The notes under the pieces: generated by a model
What the model saw: the letters and a program-made list of their open reading frames with translations, nothing else
What the model was told of the DNA's origin: nothing
Database searches by the model: none
NCBI GenBank assembly: GCA_014360395.1
Contig: JACIXM010000041.1
Coordinates: 1-14,127, forward strand
DNA from: Actinotalea sp.
Lineage (GTDB): Bacteria > Actinomycetota > Actinomycetes > Actinomycetales > Cellulomonadaceae
Length of the DNA stretch: 14,127 bases
Direction: 5' to 3'
Program-made: the position numbers and the translations under genes
Shown: positions 1-6,351 of the stretch, one piece after another
Numbering within the stretch: position 1 is the stretch's first letter
Layout of the letters: each line of letters starts with the position of its first letter

Positions 1-2
1 CC

Positions 3-110
3 GGGCGTGAGACGGAGCACGTGTCCGCCGGCACGCTCGCGGACCTGCGCCAGGACGTCGTCGGCCGCCACGGCCCGGAGCTGGAGCGTGTCCTGGCGCG
101 CTGCTCGTTC
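3..110 (+). CDS. Tail of an unidentified coding frame, partial at window edge
   Basis: From the window edge to about position 110 the third reading frame has coding character: nearly every codon ends in G or C, and the product contains a plausible amphipathic stretch ([20 protein letters not shown]). Beyond about 110 this frame degenerates into Arg/Pro-rich shadow, while the second frame takes over and leads into FolD. There is no stop codon at the junction, so this is either the end of an upstream gene, or the N-terminal part of a FolD fusion broken by a frameshift. The switch would be repaired by one extra base, or by one more CCGT unit at the CCGTCCGTCC run (110-119). I do not recognise the family; it does not resemble the usual GlyA C-terminus. 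Confidence 0.4.
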
Positions 111-190
111 CGTCCGTCCCGACCGACGACGCGCTGCCCACCGGGTCGGTCGGTGCCGCGGAGACGGCGAGCCCGACCGGCGAGGCGCAG

Positions 191-1066
191 ATCCTGGACG
201 GCAAGGCGACCGCCGCGGCGATCAAGGCCGAGCTGGCCGATCGGGTCGCGCGCCTGCAGGAGCACGGGATCGTGCCCGGGCTCGGGACCGTGCTGGTCGG
301 CGACGACCCGGGCTCGCACGCCTACGTCGCGGGCAAGCACCGCGACTGCGCGGAGGTCGGCATCGCGTCCATCCGCGAGGACCTGCCGGCCACGGCGACG
401 CAGGCCGACGTCGAGGCGGCGATCGACCGGCTCAACGCCGACCCGGCGTGCACCGGCTACATCGTCCAGCTGCCGCTGCCGAAGGGCGTCGACGTCAACG
501 CGGTGCTCGAGCGGATCGACCCGGCCAAGGACGCCGACGGCCTGCACCCGACGAACCTCGGGCGGCTGGTGCTGCGGGTCAACGAGCCGATCCACTCGCT
601 GCTGCCGTGCACGCCGCGGGGGATCCTCGAGCTGCTCGGGCGGTACGGGATCTCGGTCAACGGCGCGCACGTCGTCGTGCTGGGGCGGGGAACCACGGTC
701 GGGCGCTCGATCGGGCTCCTGCTCACGCGCCGCGAGCACAACGCGACGGTGACGCTGACGCACACCGGGACGCGCGACCTCATCGCGCACCTGCGGACGG
801 CGGACGTCATCGTGGCTGCGGCCGGCGTGCCGGGGATCGTGCGGGCGGGGGACATCAAGCCCGGCGCGGTCGTGCTCGACGTGGGTGTGTCTCGGACCGA
901 GGACCCGGAGACGGGCAAGGCGCGCCTGGTGGGCGACGTCGACCCCGGGGTGCGGGCAGTGGCGGGATGGGTGTCGCCGAACCCCGGCGGGGTCGGGCCG
1001 ATGACGCGCGCGATGCTGCTGGCGAACGTCGTCGACGCGGCGGAGGCGGCGGCGGGCCTGCGCTGA
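191..1066 (+). CDS. folD: Bifunctional methylenetetrahydrofolate dehydrogenase / methenyltetrahydrofolate cyclohydrolase (FolD), 5' end uncertain
   Basis: FolD oxidises 5,10-methylene-THF with NADP and hydrolyses the methenyl product to 10-formyl-THF in the cytoplasm. It feeds purine and formyl-Met synthesis. Homology begins at [15 protein letters not shown] (position 191). Visible motifs are the YVAGKH segment with the catalytic Lys, [27 protein letters not shown], the NADP loop GRGTTVGRS, and the C-terminal [13 protein letters not shown]. The family body is complete to the TGA at 1064-1066. The oddity is the start. No ATG, GTG or TTG occurs in frame between the TGA at 8-10 and a GTG at 272, and starting at 272 would delete the conserved first helix. 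The in-frame stretch from about 107 to 190 is a Thr/Ala/Pro/Gly-rich linker. The coordinates given mark the homology-supported body, not a real start. Either an indel separates it from the upstream frame, or a non-canonical start (CTG at 101 or 134) is used. Confidence 0.88.
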   Translation: MLDGKATAAAIKAELADRVARLQEHGIVPGLGTVLVGDDPGSHAYVAGKHRDCAEVGIASIREDLPATATQADVEAAIDRLNADPACTGYIVQLPLPKGVDVNAVLERIDPAKDADGLHPTNLGRLVLRVNEPIHSLLPCTPRGILELLGRYGISVNGAHVVVLGRGTTVGRSIGLLLTRREHNATVTLTHTGTRDLIAHLRTADVIVAAAGVPGIVRAGDIKPGAVVLDVGVSRTEDPETGKARLVGDVDPGVRAVAGWVSPNPGGVGPMTRAMLLANVVDAAEAAAGLR

Positions 1067-1075
1067 GACTGCCAG

Positions 1076-1115
1076 GGGTGGGACACATGTCGGCAAGCCG
1101 ACGGGTGTCTCACCC
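1076..1115. terminator. Long near-perfect inverted repeat after folD, probable terminator
   Basis: The arms are 1076-1094 and 1097-1115, 19 nt each around an AA centre. Read as RNA, 16 of 19 positions are Watson-Crick pairs, two are G-U wobbles, and one is a mismatch. It begins 9 nt after the folD stop. No U-tract follows on either strand, as is common for actinobacterial terminators. It could instead be a protein-binding palindrome, since it sits 48 nt before xthA. A separate perfect 12-bp palindrome, CCGACCGGTCGG, lies at 1130-1141. Confidence 0.6.
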
Positions 1116-1163
1116 ATCACGCGCGTGCGCCGACCGGTCGGTGGGCCGGGGGAGAATCGTCCG

Positions 1164-1958
1164 GTGCTGACGATCGCCTCCGTGAACGTGAACGGGATCC
1201 GCGCCGCCTTCAAGCGCGGCATGGCCGACTGGCTCGCCGAGCGGCAGCCGGACGTGCTGCTCCTGCAGGAGGTCCGGGCGCCGGACGAGATGCTGCCCGA
1301 CTTCTTCGACACCGACGTCTGGGACCTCGCGCACCACGAGTGCATGACGAAGGGCCGCTCCGGGGTCGCGATCGCCTCCCGCCTGCCGATGAGCGCCGTG
1401 CGCATCGGCCTGGACCACGACGTCGAGACGAACTCCGGCCGCTGGGTCGAGGCCGAGCTGGAGCTGCCCGACGGTGGCACGCTCAGCGTCGTGTCGACCT
1501 ACATCCACTCCGGGACGGTCGGCACGCCGTCGATGGACGAGAAGTACGCCTTCCTCGACCTGGTCAGCGCCCGGATGGCGGAGCTGCGGGCGGGCGGCGC
1601 GCTCGCCGTCGTCGCCGGGGACGTCAACATCGCCCACCAGAACGTGGACATCAAGAACTGGAAGGGCAACCTCAAGGCCGCGGGCTTCCTGCCCGAGGAG
1701 CGCGCCTACCTCGACCGCTGGTTCGACAGCGGCTGGGTGGACCTCGGCCGGCGCCTCGGCGGGGAGGGTCCCGGCCCGTACACGTGGTGGTCCTGGCGGG
1801 GCAAGGCGTTCGACAACGACTCCGGCTGGCGCATCGACTACCAGATCGCCACCGAGCCCCTCGCGGAGCGGGCGCAGAAGGCCGAGGTGGACCGGGCGCC
1901 GTCGTACGACCGGCGGTTCAGCGACCACGCCCCCCTCGTGGTGACCTACGACCTCTGA
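1164..1958 (+). CDS. xthA: Exodeoxyribonuclease III / AP endonuclease
   Basis: This 264-residue protein of the exonuclease/endonuclease/phosphatase fold cleaves DNA at abasic sites and removes 3'-blocking groups in base-excision repair. The catalytic series of the ExoIII family is intact: VNVNGIR at 7-13, LQEVR with the metal-binding Glu36, YIHSGT with Tyr113, GDVNIAHQNVDI with Asp153 and Asn155, a Trp-rich WWSWRG, WRIDYQIAT with Asp226, and FSDHAPL with Asp254/His255. I chose the GTG at 1164 because homology begins immediately after it and GGGGGAG lies about 9 nt upstream. The longer GTG at 1125 would add 13 residues unlike the family. GAGAAT at 1152-1157 could alternatively serve as a -10 for a leaderless message. 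The 3' end overlaps the convergent MFS gene by 13 nt. Confidence 0.93.
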   Translation: MLTIASVNVNGIRAAFKRGMADWLAERQPDVLLLQEVRAPDEMLPDFFDTDVWDLAHHECMTKGRSGVAIASRLPMSAVRIGLDHDVETNSGRWVEAELELPDGGTLSVVSTYIHSGTVGTPSMDEKYAFLDLVSARMAELRAGGALAVVAGDVNIAHQNVDIKNWKGNLKAAGFLPEERAYLDRWFDSGWVDLGRRLGGEGPGPYTWWSWRGKAFDNDSGWRIDYQIATEPLAERAQKAEVDRAPSYDRRFSDHAPLVVTYDL

Positions 1959-3238
1959 GACCCCGCGGCGCCGTCGTCGTCCGGGCGGGGGAGCGCGGTG
2001 AGGGTGCGCAGCGGAGACAGCACCACCGGCAGCGCGGCGAACGTCATCCCGACGGCAGCCACCCACAGCGACCCCTCCACGCCGACGGCGGTGCCCAGCC
2101 AGCCGCCGAGCAGCCCGCCGATCGGCATGGTGCCCCACACGATGAAGCGCACGGAGGCGTTCATGCGGCCCAGCAGCGTCGGCGGGCACAGGCGCTGGCG
2201 GAAGCTCACCTGCGCGACGTTGTAGACGACGACCCAGAAGCTGAACCCGAACCCCGCGACCACGAGCACGGCCGCCGGGGGCACCACGTCGGCCAGCACG
2301 ACCGCGAGCGGGTTGAGGGCGTAGGTGATGCCCAGGGCGACCGCCGAGGCGGGGATGACCTTCGCCTCGCCGATCCACCGGGCCATCCGCTCGGCGGCGA
2401 CGGCACCGAGGAGCCCGCCGGCCGCGGAGAGCGAGAAGACCAGGCCGAGGGCGGCCTCGTCCAGGCCGACCACCCGCAGGGCGTAGATGACCAGGAGGGC
2501 GCCGCCGAGGGACCCGAAGAGGTTGCCGATCGACGTGCACGCGACGATCCGTCGCAGCAGCGGCTGGTGCACGACGAACCGCAGACCCTCGGCGATCTCC
2601 GTGCGCAGCGGCCGGCGGTCCTCCCGGCGCGGCAGCGTCTCCTCGTGCCGGATCCGGCCCAGCCACAGCGCCGAGACGAGGTAGGTGCCGACGGTCGTCG
2701 CGATGAGTGCCGGGGCGCTGATGACCCGCAGCAGGGCGCCGCCCACCGCCGGCGCCACGACCATCGCGACCGACTGCGTCGCCTGGAGCTTGGAGTTCCC
2801 CTCGACGACGTGGTCCAGCCCGACCAGGCCCGGCACGTAGCTCTGGTGGGCGACGTCGAAGAACACCGTCGCCGCGCTGACGACCAGCGCGGCTGCGATG
2901 AGCAGCGGGATGGACGCGGTCCCGGTCGCCGCGGCCACGACGACGACGCCCAGGGCCACCGCCCGGACCAGATCGGCCACGATGAGGGTCCGCCGCTTGC
3001 GCATCCGGTCCACCCACGCGCCGGCGGGCAGGCCGATGAGGAGGAACGCGGCGGTCTCGGCGGCGGTCAGCGCGCCCATCTGCCACGGCGTCGCATCCAG
3101 CGCCGTCACCGCGAAGATCGGCAGGACGAGCCCGGTGAGCTGGGCGCCGAACTGGCCGAACGCGTCGCCGACCCACAGCTGGCGGAAGTTGCGGTGGTAG
3201 GCGAGCGAACGGCGGCGCGTCGCGGTGGGGCTGGTCAC
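1946..3238 (-). CDS. MFS exporter of the MFS_3 / macrolide-efflux type
   Basis: This is a 430-residue polytopic protein with about 12 hydrophobic segments, the usual size for the major facilitator superfamily. Motif A between the second and third helices is clear: GAWVDRMRKRR at 73-83. The opening YHRNFRQLWVGDAFGQFG is typical of MFS_3 proteins related to EntS and Mef-type drug exporters, which use the proton gradient to expel small molecules. The substrate cannot be read from the sequence. The start is GTG at 3238-3236. No good ribosome-binding site precedes it, which fits a leaderless message. The gene is divergent from a winged-helix regulator with a 53-bp shared control region, so the regulator most likely represses it. 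The TAG stop lies inside the end of xthA. The same frame stays open upstream to about 4048, but that stretch is Arg/Gly/Pro-rich shadow. Confidence 0.88.
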   Translation of the reverse strand: MTSPTATRRRSLAYHRNFRQLWVGDAFGQFGAQLTGLVLPIFAVTALDATPWQMGALTAAETAAFLLIGLPAGAWVDRMRKRRTLIVADLVRAVALGVVVVAAATGTASIPLLIAAALVVSAATVFFDVAHQSYVPGLVGLDHVVEGNSKLQATQSVAMVVAPAVGGALLRVISAPALIATTVGTYLVSALWLGRIRHEETLPRREDRRPLRTEIAEGLRFVVHQPLLRRIVACTSIGNLFGSLGGALLVIYALRVVGLDEAALGLVFSLSAAGGLLGAVAAERMARWIGEAKVIPASAVALGITYALNPLAVVLADVVPPAAVLVVAGFGFSFWVVVYNVAQVSFRQRLCPPTLLGRMNASVRFIVWGTMPIGGLLGGWLGTAVGVEGSLWVAAVGMTFAALPVVLSPLRTLTALPRPDDDGAAGSQRS

Positions 3239-3244
3239 CCGCCG

Positions 3245-3291
3245 AGCCTGGCTCAGTGATTGGGAAGTGTCAATCAGTTTAGGCTGGCGGC
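3245..3291. promoter_or_regulatory. Divergent promoter/operator between MFS exporter and ArsR-type regulator
   Basis: The core is a perfect inverted repeat, TGATTG (3257-3262) and CAATCA (3271-3276), with an 8-bp spacer. Matching continues to 7 of 8 when one base pair is added on each side of the next position. On the minus strand a consensus -35 TTGACA (3273-3268) overlaps the right arm. It is followed after 17 nt by CAGGCT (3250-3245), 6 nt before the exporter GTG. On the plus strand TAGGCT (3280-3285) lies 6 nt before the regulator ATG. Both messages therefore look leaderless, and a repressor bound at the repeat would cover the exporter -35. The -35 for the plus direction is unclear. Confidence 0.6.
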
Positions 3292-3882
3292 ATGTCGTCG
3301 GCCGAGCGCTCCCCCGGACCAGGGCCGGGGCATGGCCCCGGACATCCCGGCGCCGGGGAGCGGGTCGAGGACCTCCCGTCCGAGGCCGACGCCCGCGCGC
3401 TCGGCTCGGTGCTGCGGATGCGGATCCTGCGGATGTGCCTGGATGAGGCCCTGACCAACAAGGAGATCGCCCGGCGGCTCGGCAAGGATCCCGGCACGAC
3501 CTACCACCACGTGCGCACCCTCGCCGACCGCGGGTTCCTCGCCGCGCAGGCTGAGCGTCGCGGCGCCCGCGGGGCCCGGGAGGTGCCCTACCTGGCGACG
3601 CGGAAGTCCTGGCGCGCCCCGGACGTCCCGGGCCAGCACCAGGTGCTCGTCGACGCGTTCCTGGAGGAGCTGGCCGAGGCGCCGCCGTCGTCGGTCGTGG
3701 CGGCGCGGCTGGGCGTGCGGCTGTCGCCGGCGGCGTGGGAGCAGGCCCTGGGGCGCATCGCGGACGTGCTCCAGGAGCTCGCCGACCTGCCGCCGGAGTC
3801 CGACGGCGTGCCGTACTCCCTCTTCTTCGCCGCCCACGAGGACGCCGCCCGCCGCCGCACGGAGTCCCCGCCGCCCCCCTGA
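3292..3882 (+). CDS. ArsR-type winged helix-turn-helix regulator
   Basis: This 196-residue cytoplasmic DNA-binding protein has a disordered Gly/Pro/His-rich N-terminus (residues 7-22). A winged HTH follows at about 32-105: LGSVLRMRILRM opens the domain, LTNKEIARRLGKDPGTTYHHV is helix-turn-helix, and the Arg-rich wing ends near YLATR. The C-terminal half is helical and probably mediates dimerisation or ligand sensing. I see no Cys-based metal site like that of classical ArsR, so a small-molecule ligand is more likely (inference). It starts at ATG 3292 with a -10-like TAGGCT just upstream and no convincing ribosome-binding site. Position and operator suggest it autoregulates and represses the divergent MFS exporter. 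The tail ends in ESPPPP. Confidence 0.85.
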   Translation: MSSAERSPGPGPGHGPGHPGAGERVEDLPSEADARALGSVLRMRILRMCLDEALTNKEIARRLGKDPGTTYHHVRTLADRGFLAAQAERRGARGAREVPYLATRKSWRAPDVPGQHQVLVDAFLEELAEAPPSSVVAARLGVRLSPAAWEQALGRIADVLQELADLPPESDGVPYSLFFAAHEDAARRRTESPPPP

Positions 3883-3935
3883 TCGCCCGCCGACGCACCG
3901 ACTCCCCGGCCGCCCCGACCCGTCCGCGAGCTCGT

Positions 3936-3974
3936 GGGGAGGGCTCGCACCGGCATCCGGCACAAGCCCTCCCC
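3936..3974. terminator. Hairpin downstream of the regulator gene
   Basis: A perfect 10-bp stem is formed by GGGGAGGGCT (3936-3945) and AGCCCTCCCC (3965-3974). The 19-nt loop itself contains CCGG-CAT-CCGG. It lies about 54 nt after the regulator stop, in the gap between two convergent genes. No U-run follows. Confidence 0.5.
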
Positions 3975-4001
3975 GCGGCGTGCCCGACGGCGCCGACGTC
4001 G

Positions 4002-4042
4002 GCTCGTGGGGAGGGTCCGTGCCGGTCAGCGGCCCACATCCA
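4002..4042. terminator. Second hairpin, downstream end of the ABC operon
   Basis: A perfect 10-bp stem is formed by GCTCGTGGGG (4002-4011) and CCCCACGAGC (4033-4042). It lies about 51 nt beyond the permease stop codon on the minus strand. Its left arm is part of a 14-bp direct repeat, GCTCGTGGGGAGGG, also present at 3930-3943. The 211-bp convergent gap (3883-4093) therefore holds two related hairpins and no gene. Together they could act as a bidirectional terminator. Confidence 0.5.
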
Positions 4043-4093
4043 CCCCACGAGCGCCCCGCCAGCGGGCGACGGCTCGCGGCAGCCGGCGGCGCC

Positions 4094-5593
4094 TCAGGTG
4101 GCCGTGCCGCGCAGGGCCGCGATGGGCTCGATCCGCGCCGCGCGGAACGCGGGGTAGGCGCCCGCCAGCAGGCCGATGACGACGCCCAGCGCCGCGGCGC
4201 CCACCACCGCGCCGGTGTGCAGGATCGGCGTCCACTCCCGCGCCACGGACACCCCGACGACGACCATGACCCCGAGCGAGGCCCCGACCAGCCCGCCCAG
4301 CAGGCCGATGACGGCGGACTCGGTGAGGAACTGCGCCACGATGTCGCGGGTCCGCGCGCCCAGCGCCCGGCGTAGGCCGATCTCCCCGAGCCGCTCGCGC
4401 ACGGACAGCAGCGTCACGTTGGCGATCCCCAGCGCCCCGACGAGCAGGGCGACGGCTCCCAGCGCGAGGAAGATCGCGTTGACGTCCGCCTGGACGTTCT
4501 CCCGGAGCGACGGCGCCGGCGGCGGCACCTGGACGTTCACCGCCTCCGGCGTGTTGGGCTCCAGGGCGTACGGCGCCTGCTCGGCGATCACGGGCCCGGC
4601 GCCGACGGCGATCCGCACGTGCGCCTGGTCCAGGCCCCCGACGCGGAAGTCCGCCCGCGCCGTGCCCACCGGCAGGAGCACCGCGTCGAGCAGGTCGGAG
4701 CGGCGCTGCACGCCGTCGACCACGCCGATGACCGCGTACGGCCGCTCACCGATGAAGATCGCGGGCTGGCGGTCCACGCGGAGCACGCCGAGGCGCTGCG
4801 CCGCCCGCGCGCCGAGGACGACGACCCGGTCGGCGCGGGCGTCGTGCCCGGCGTCGAACCACCGCCCGGTGACGACCTGGCCGTCGATCGCGGCGAGCAA
4901 CCCCGGGGTGGCGGCGACGACCGACGGCGCCGCGAAGGCCTGCGCGGAGGGGTCGTTGACCGGCCGAGCGGTCACCTCGAGCCCGCCGGTGTCGACCGGC
5001 CCGAGCGCGCCGACCAGCTCGACCCCGGCGATCCGGCCGAGCCGGTCCTCGACGTCCCACGGGATCCGGCCGACCGTCCGTGAGCCACTGGCGGTGCGGG
5101 CCGTCGCCGGCTCGACGACGACGCGCGTGGCGGCCACCGCGTCGAACTGACGGCTGATCTGGCCGGCGGCGGTCTGGGCGAGACCCGTCGTCACGACGAG
5201 CGAGCCGATGCCCAGCACCGTGCCGACGATGGTCAGCAGGAGACGGCCGGGCCGGGCGCCGATCTCGTGCGCCGCCTCGGCCAGCAGGTCTGCGGGCCCG
5301 AACCGGTCCCGCGGCGGCGGCGGCGCGACCAGCCGGGGCGCGCGGGCCTCATCGCGCCGCTGCAGCCGGGCGGGCAGGCGCGGGACGACCCGATCGGGCA
5401 GGTGGGGAACGAGCCGACCGAACCGACGGCGTCGCGGTGCGGCAGCGTCCCGGGCGGCCTGCTCGGCCGCGGCGGCGGACAGCGCGGCGAGGGCGCCGTC
5501 CTCCGGTCCGGCGGGTCCGGGGGGCGTGGCGGTTGACCGGGCGCCGGGCGGGTCGGCGGGCGGGCTCGGGTGCGCGGCGGTGGGCAGGCTCAC
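4094..5593 (-). CDS. FtsX/MacB-family ABC transporter permease with long N-terminal extension
   Basis: This 499-residue membrane protein has a first transmembrane helix at about 117-138, a large extracytoplasmic MacB_PCD-like domain (about 139-365), then three helices at about 372-394, 426-448 and 459-482. This is the MacB/LolC/FtsX topology. The cytoplasmic coupling segment SVRERLGEIGLRRALGARTRDI (397-418) and the ending AYPAFRAARIEPIAALRG are characteristic. Such permeases transmit ATPase motion to the extracytoplasmic side rather than forming a classical pore. The first 100 residues are a Pro/Ala/Arg-rich cytoplasmic extension that typical MacB-like permeases lack. The GTG start at 5593 overlaps the ATPase stop by 4 nt (GTGA), which supports the long form and translational coupling. 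It is the last gene of the operon. Confidence 0.9.
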   Translation of the reverse strand: MSLPTAAHPSPPADPPGARSTATPPGPAGPEDGALAALSAAAAEQAARDAAAPRRRRFGRLVPHLPDRVVPRLPARLQRRDEARAPRLVAPPPPRDRFGPADLLAEAAHEIGARPGRLLLTIVGTVLGIGSLVVTTGLAQTAAGQISRQFDAVAATRVVVEPATARTASGSRTVGRIPWDVEDRLGRIAGVELVGALGPVDTGGLEVTARPVNDPSAQAFAAPSVVAATPGLLAAIDGQVVTGRWFDAGHDARADRVVVLGARAAQRLGVLRVDRQPAIFIGERPYAVIGVVDGVQRRSDLLDAVLLPVGTARADFRVGGLDQAHVRIAVGAGPVIAEQAPYALEPNTPEAVNVQVPPPAPSLRENVQADVNAIFLALGAVALLVGALGIANVTLLSVRERLGEIGLRRALGARTRDIVAQFLTESAVIGLLGGLVGASLGVMVVVGVSVAREWTPILHTGAVVGAAALGVVIGLLAGAYPAFRAARIEPIAALRGTAT

Positions 5594-6351
5594 GAGACCT
5601 CCCGCAGGGTGCCGTCGGCGATCCGCACCCGCCGACGGGCGCGGATGGACACCTCGTCGTCGTGGGTGATGACCACGAGCGTCAGGCCGTCGCGGTGCAG
5701 CTCGTCGAAGAGGTCGAGGACGCCCGCGGAGTTCGCCGAGTCCAGGTTGCCCGTCGGCTCGTCCGCCAGCAGGACCCGCGGCGAGGCGACCACGGCGCGC
5801 GCGACGGCGACCCGCTGGCGCTCACCGCCGGACAGCACCGGTGGGAGGAAGTCCAGTCGGTGGGTCATGCCCACGCGGTCCAGCGCCTCGAGGGCTCGGT
5901 GCCGGCGTTCCGCCCGGGGGACCCCGCTGTACAGGGTGGCCAGCAGCACGTTGTCCAGGACGGTGCGGTGCGGCAGGAGGTGGAAGGACTGGAAGACGAA
6001 GCCGATGCGCCCGCCCCGCAGGGCGGACCGGTCGGCCTCGGACAGCTCCCGCGTCGGGGTCCCGTCGAGCAGGTAGTCCCCCGACGTGGGCCGGTCCAGC
6101 AGCCCCAGGAGGTGCAGCAGCGTCGACTTGCCGGACCCCGACGGCCCGACGACGGACACGTAGTCGCCCCGGTGGACCACGAGGTCGACGTCCCGCAGGG
6201 CCTCCACCGGCGGGGGCCCGGGGAAGGTGCGACTCACGGAGCGCAGCGCGAGCACCTCGCGGACCTCGTCCGCGAGGTGCTCGCCCGGTCGCGCGACGGT
6301 CCCCGGCCCGGACCCGACCCCCTGCGGCGGGTCCTGCCGGAGCACCGTCAC
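5590..6351 (-). CDS. MacB/LolD-type ABC transporter ATPase
   Basis: This 253-residue nucleotide-binding protein powers the neighbouring permease from the cytoplasmic face. It carries Walker A GPSGSGKS (69-76), the Q-loop Gln121 in FVFQSFHLLP, signature LSGGERQ (173-179), Walker B VLLADEP (193-199) with catalytic Glu198, D-loop NLDS, and the switch His230 in ITHDD. All are intact. The first 30 or so residues precede the usual family start (ALRSVSRTF). The GTG at 6351 overlaps the adaptor gene stop by 4 nt and is preferred. The GTG at 6255 would give 221 residues, closer to the family norm, and lies just inside a strong hairpin at 6248-6284. Confidence 0.92.
   Translation of the reverse strand: MTVLRQDPPQGVGSGPGTVARPGEHLADEVREVLALRSVSRTFPGPPPVEALRDVDLVVHRGDYVSVVGPSGSGKSTLLHLLGLLDRPTSGDYLLDGTPTRELSEADRSALRGGRIGFVFQSFHLLPHRTVLDNVLLATLYSGVPRAERRHRALEALDRVGMTHRLDFLPPVLSGGERQRVAVARAVVASPRVLLADEPTGNLDSANSAGVLDLFDELHRDGLTLVVITHDDEVSIRARRRVRIADGTLREVS
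6248..6284. repeat. Perfect 16-bp inverted repeat inside the 5' part of the ATPase gene
   Basis: Arms 6248-6263 and 6269-6284 are perfectly complementary around a 5-nt loop. In the ATPase message the hairpin spans roughly codons 23-35, encoding GEHLADEVREVLA. It would form a very stable RNA stem about 70 nt downstream of the coupled start codon. It may modulate translation or transcript processing between adaptor and ATPase, or mark a leader for an internal start at GTG 6255. Confidence 0.75.

Noticed and set aside
272..1066. folD starting at the first in-frame GTG (272)
   Set aside because: It would remove the conserved N-terminal [14 protein letters not shown] helix present just upstream in frame, so it is not a believable native start.
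1110..3176. 688-residue minus-strand open frame
   Set aside because: It lies antisense to xthA and in the wrong frame of the MFS gene. The product is Arg/Gly/Pro-rich with no family motifs, typical of a high-GC shadow.
1340..3259. 639-residue plus-strand open frame
   Set aside because: It begins inside xthA in another frame and runs antisense to the MFS gene. Its His/Arg/Asp-rich composition is the mirror image of real codons.
3239..4048. 270-residue N-terminal extension of the MFS frame
   Set aside because: It is antisense to the regulator gene, Arg/Pro/Gly-rich and without membrane segments. The promoter and operator lie inside it.
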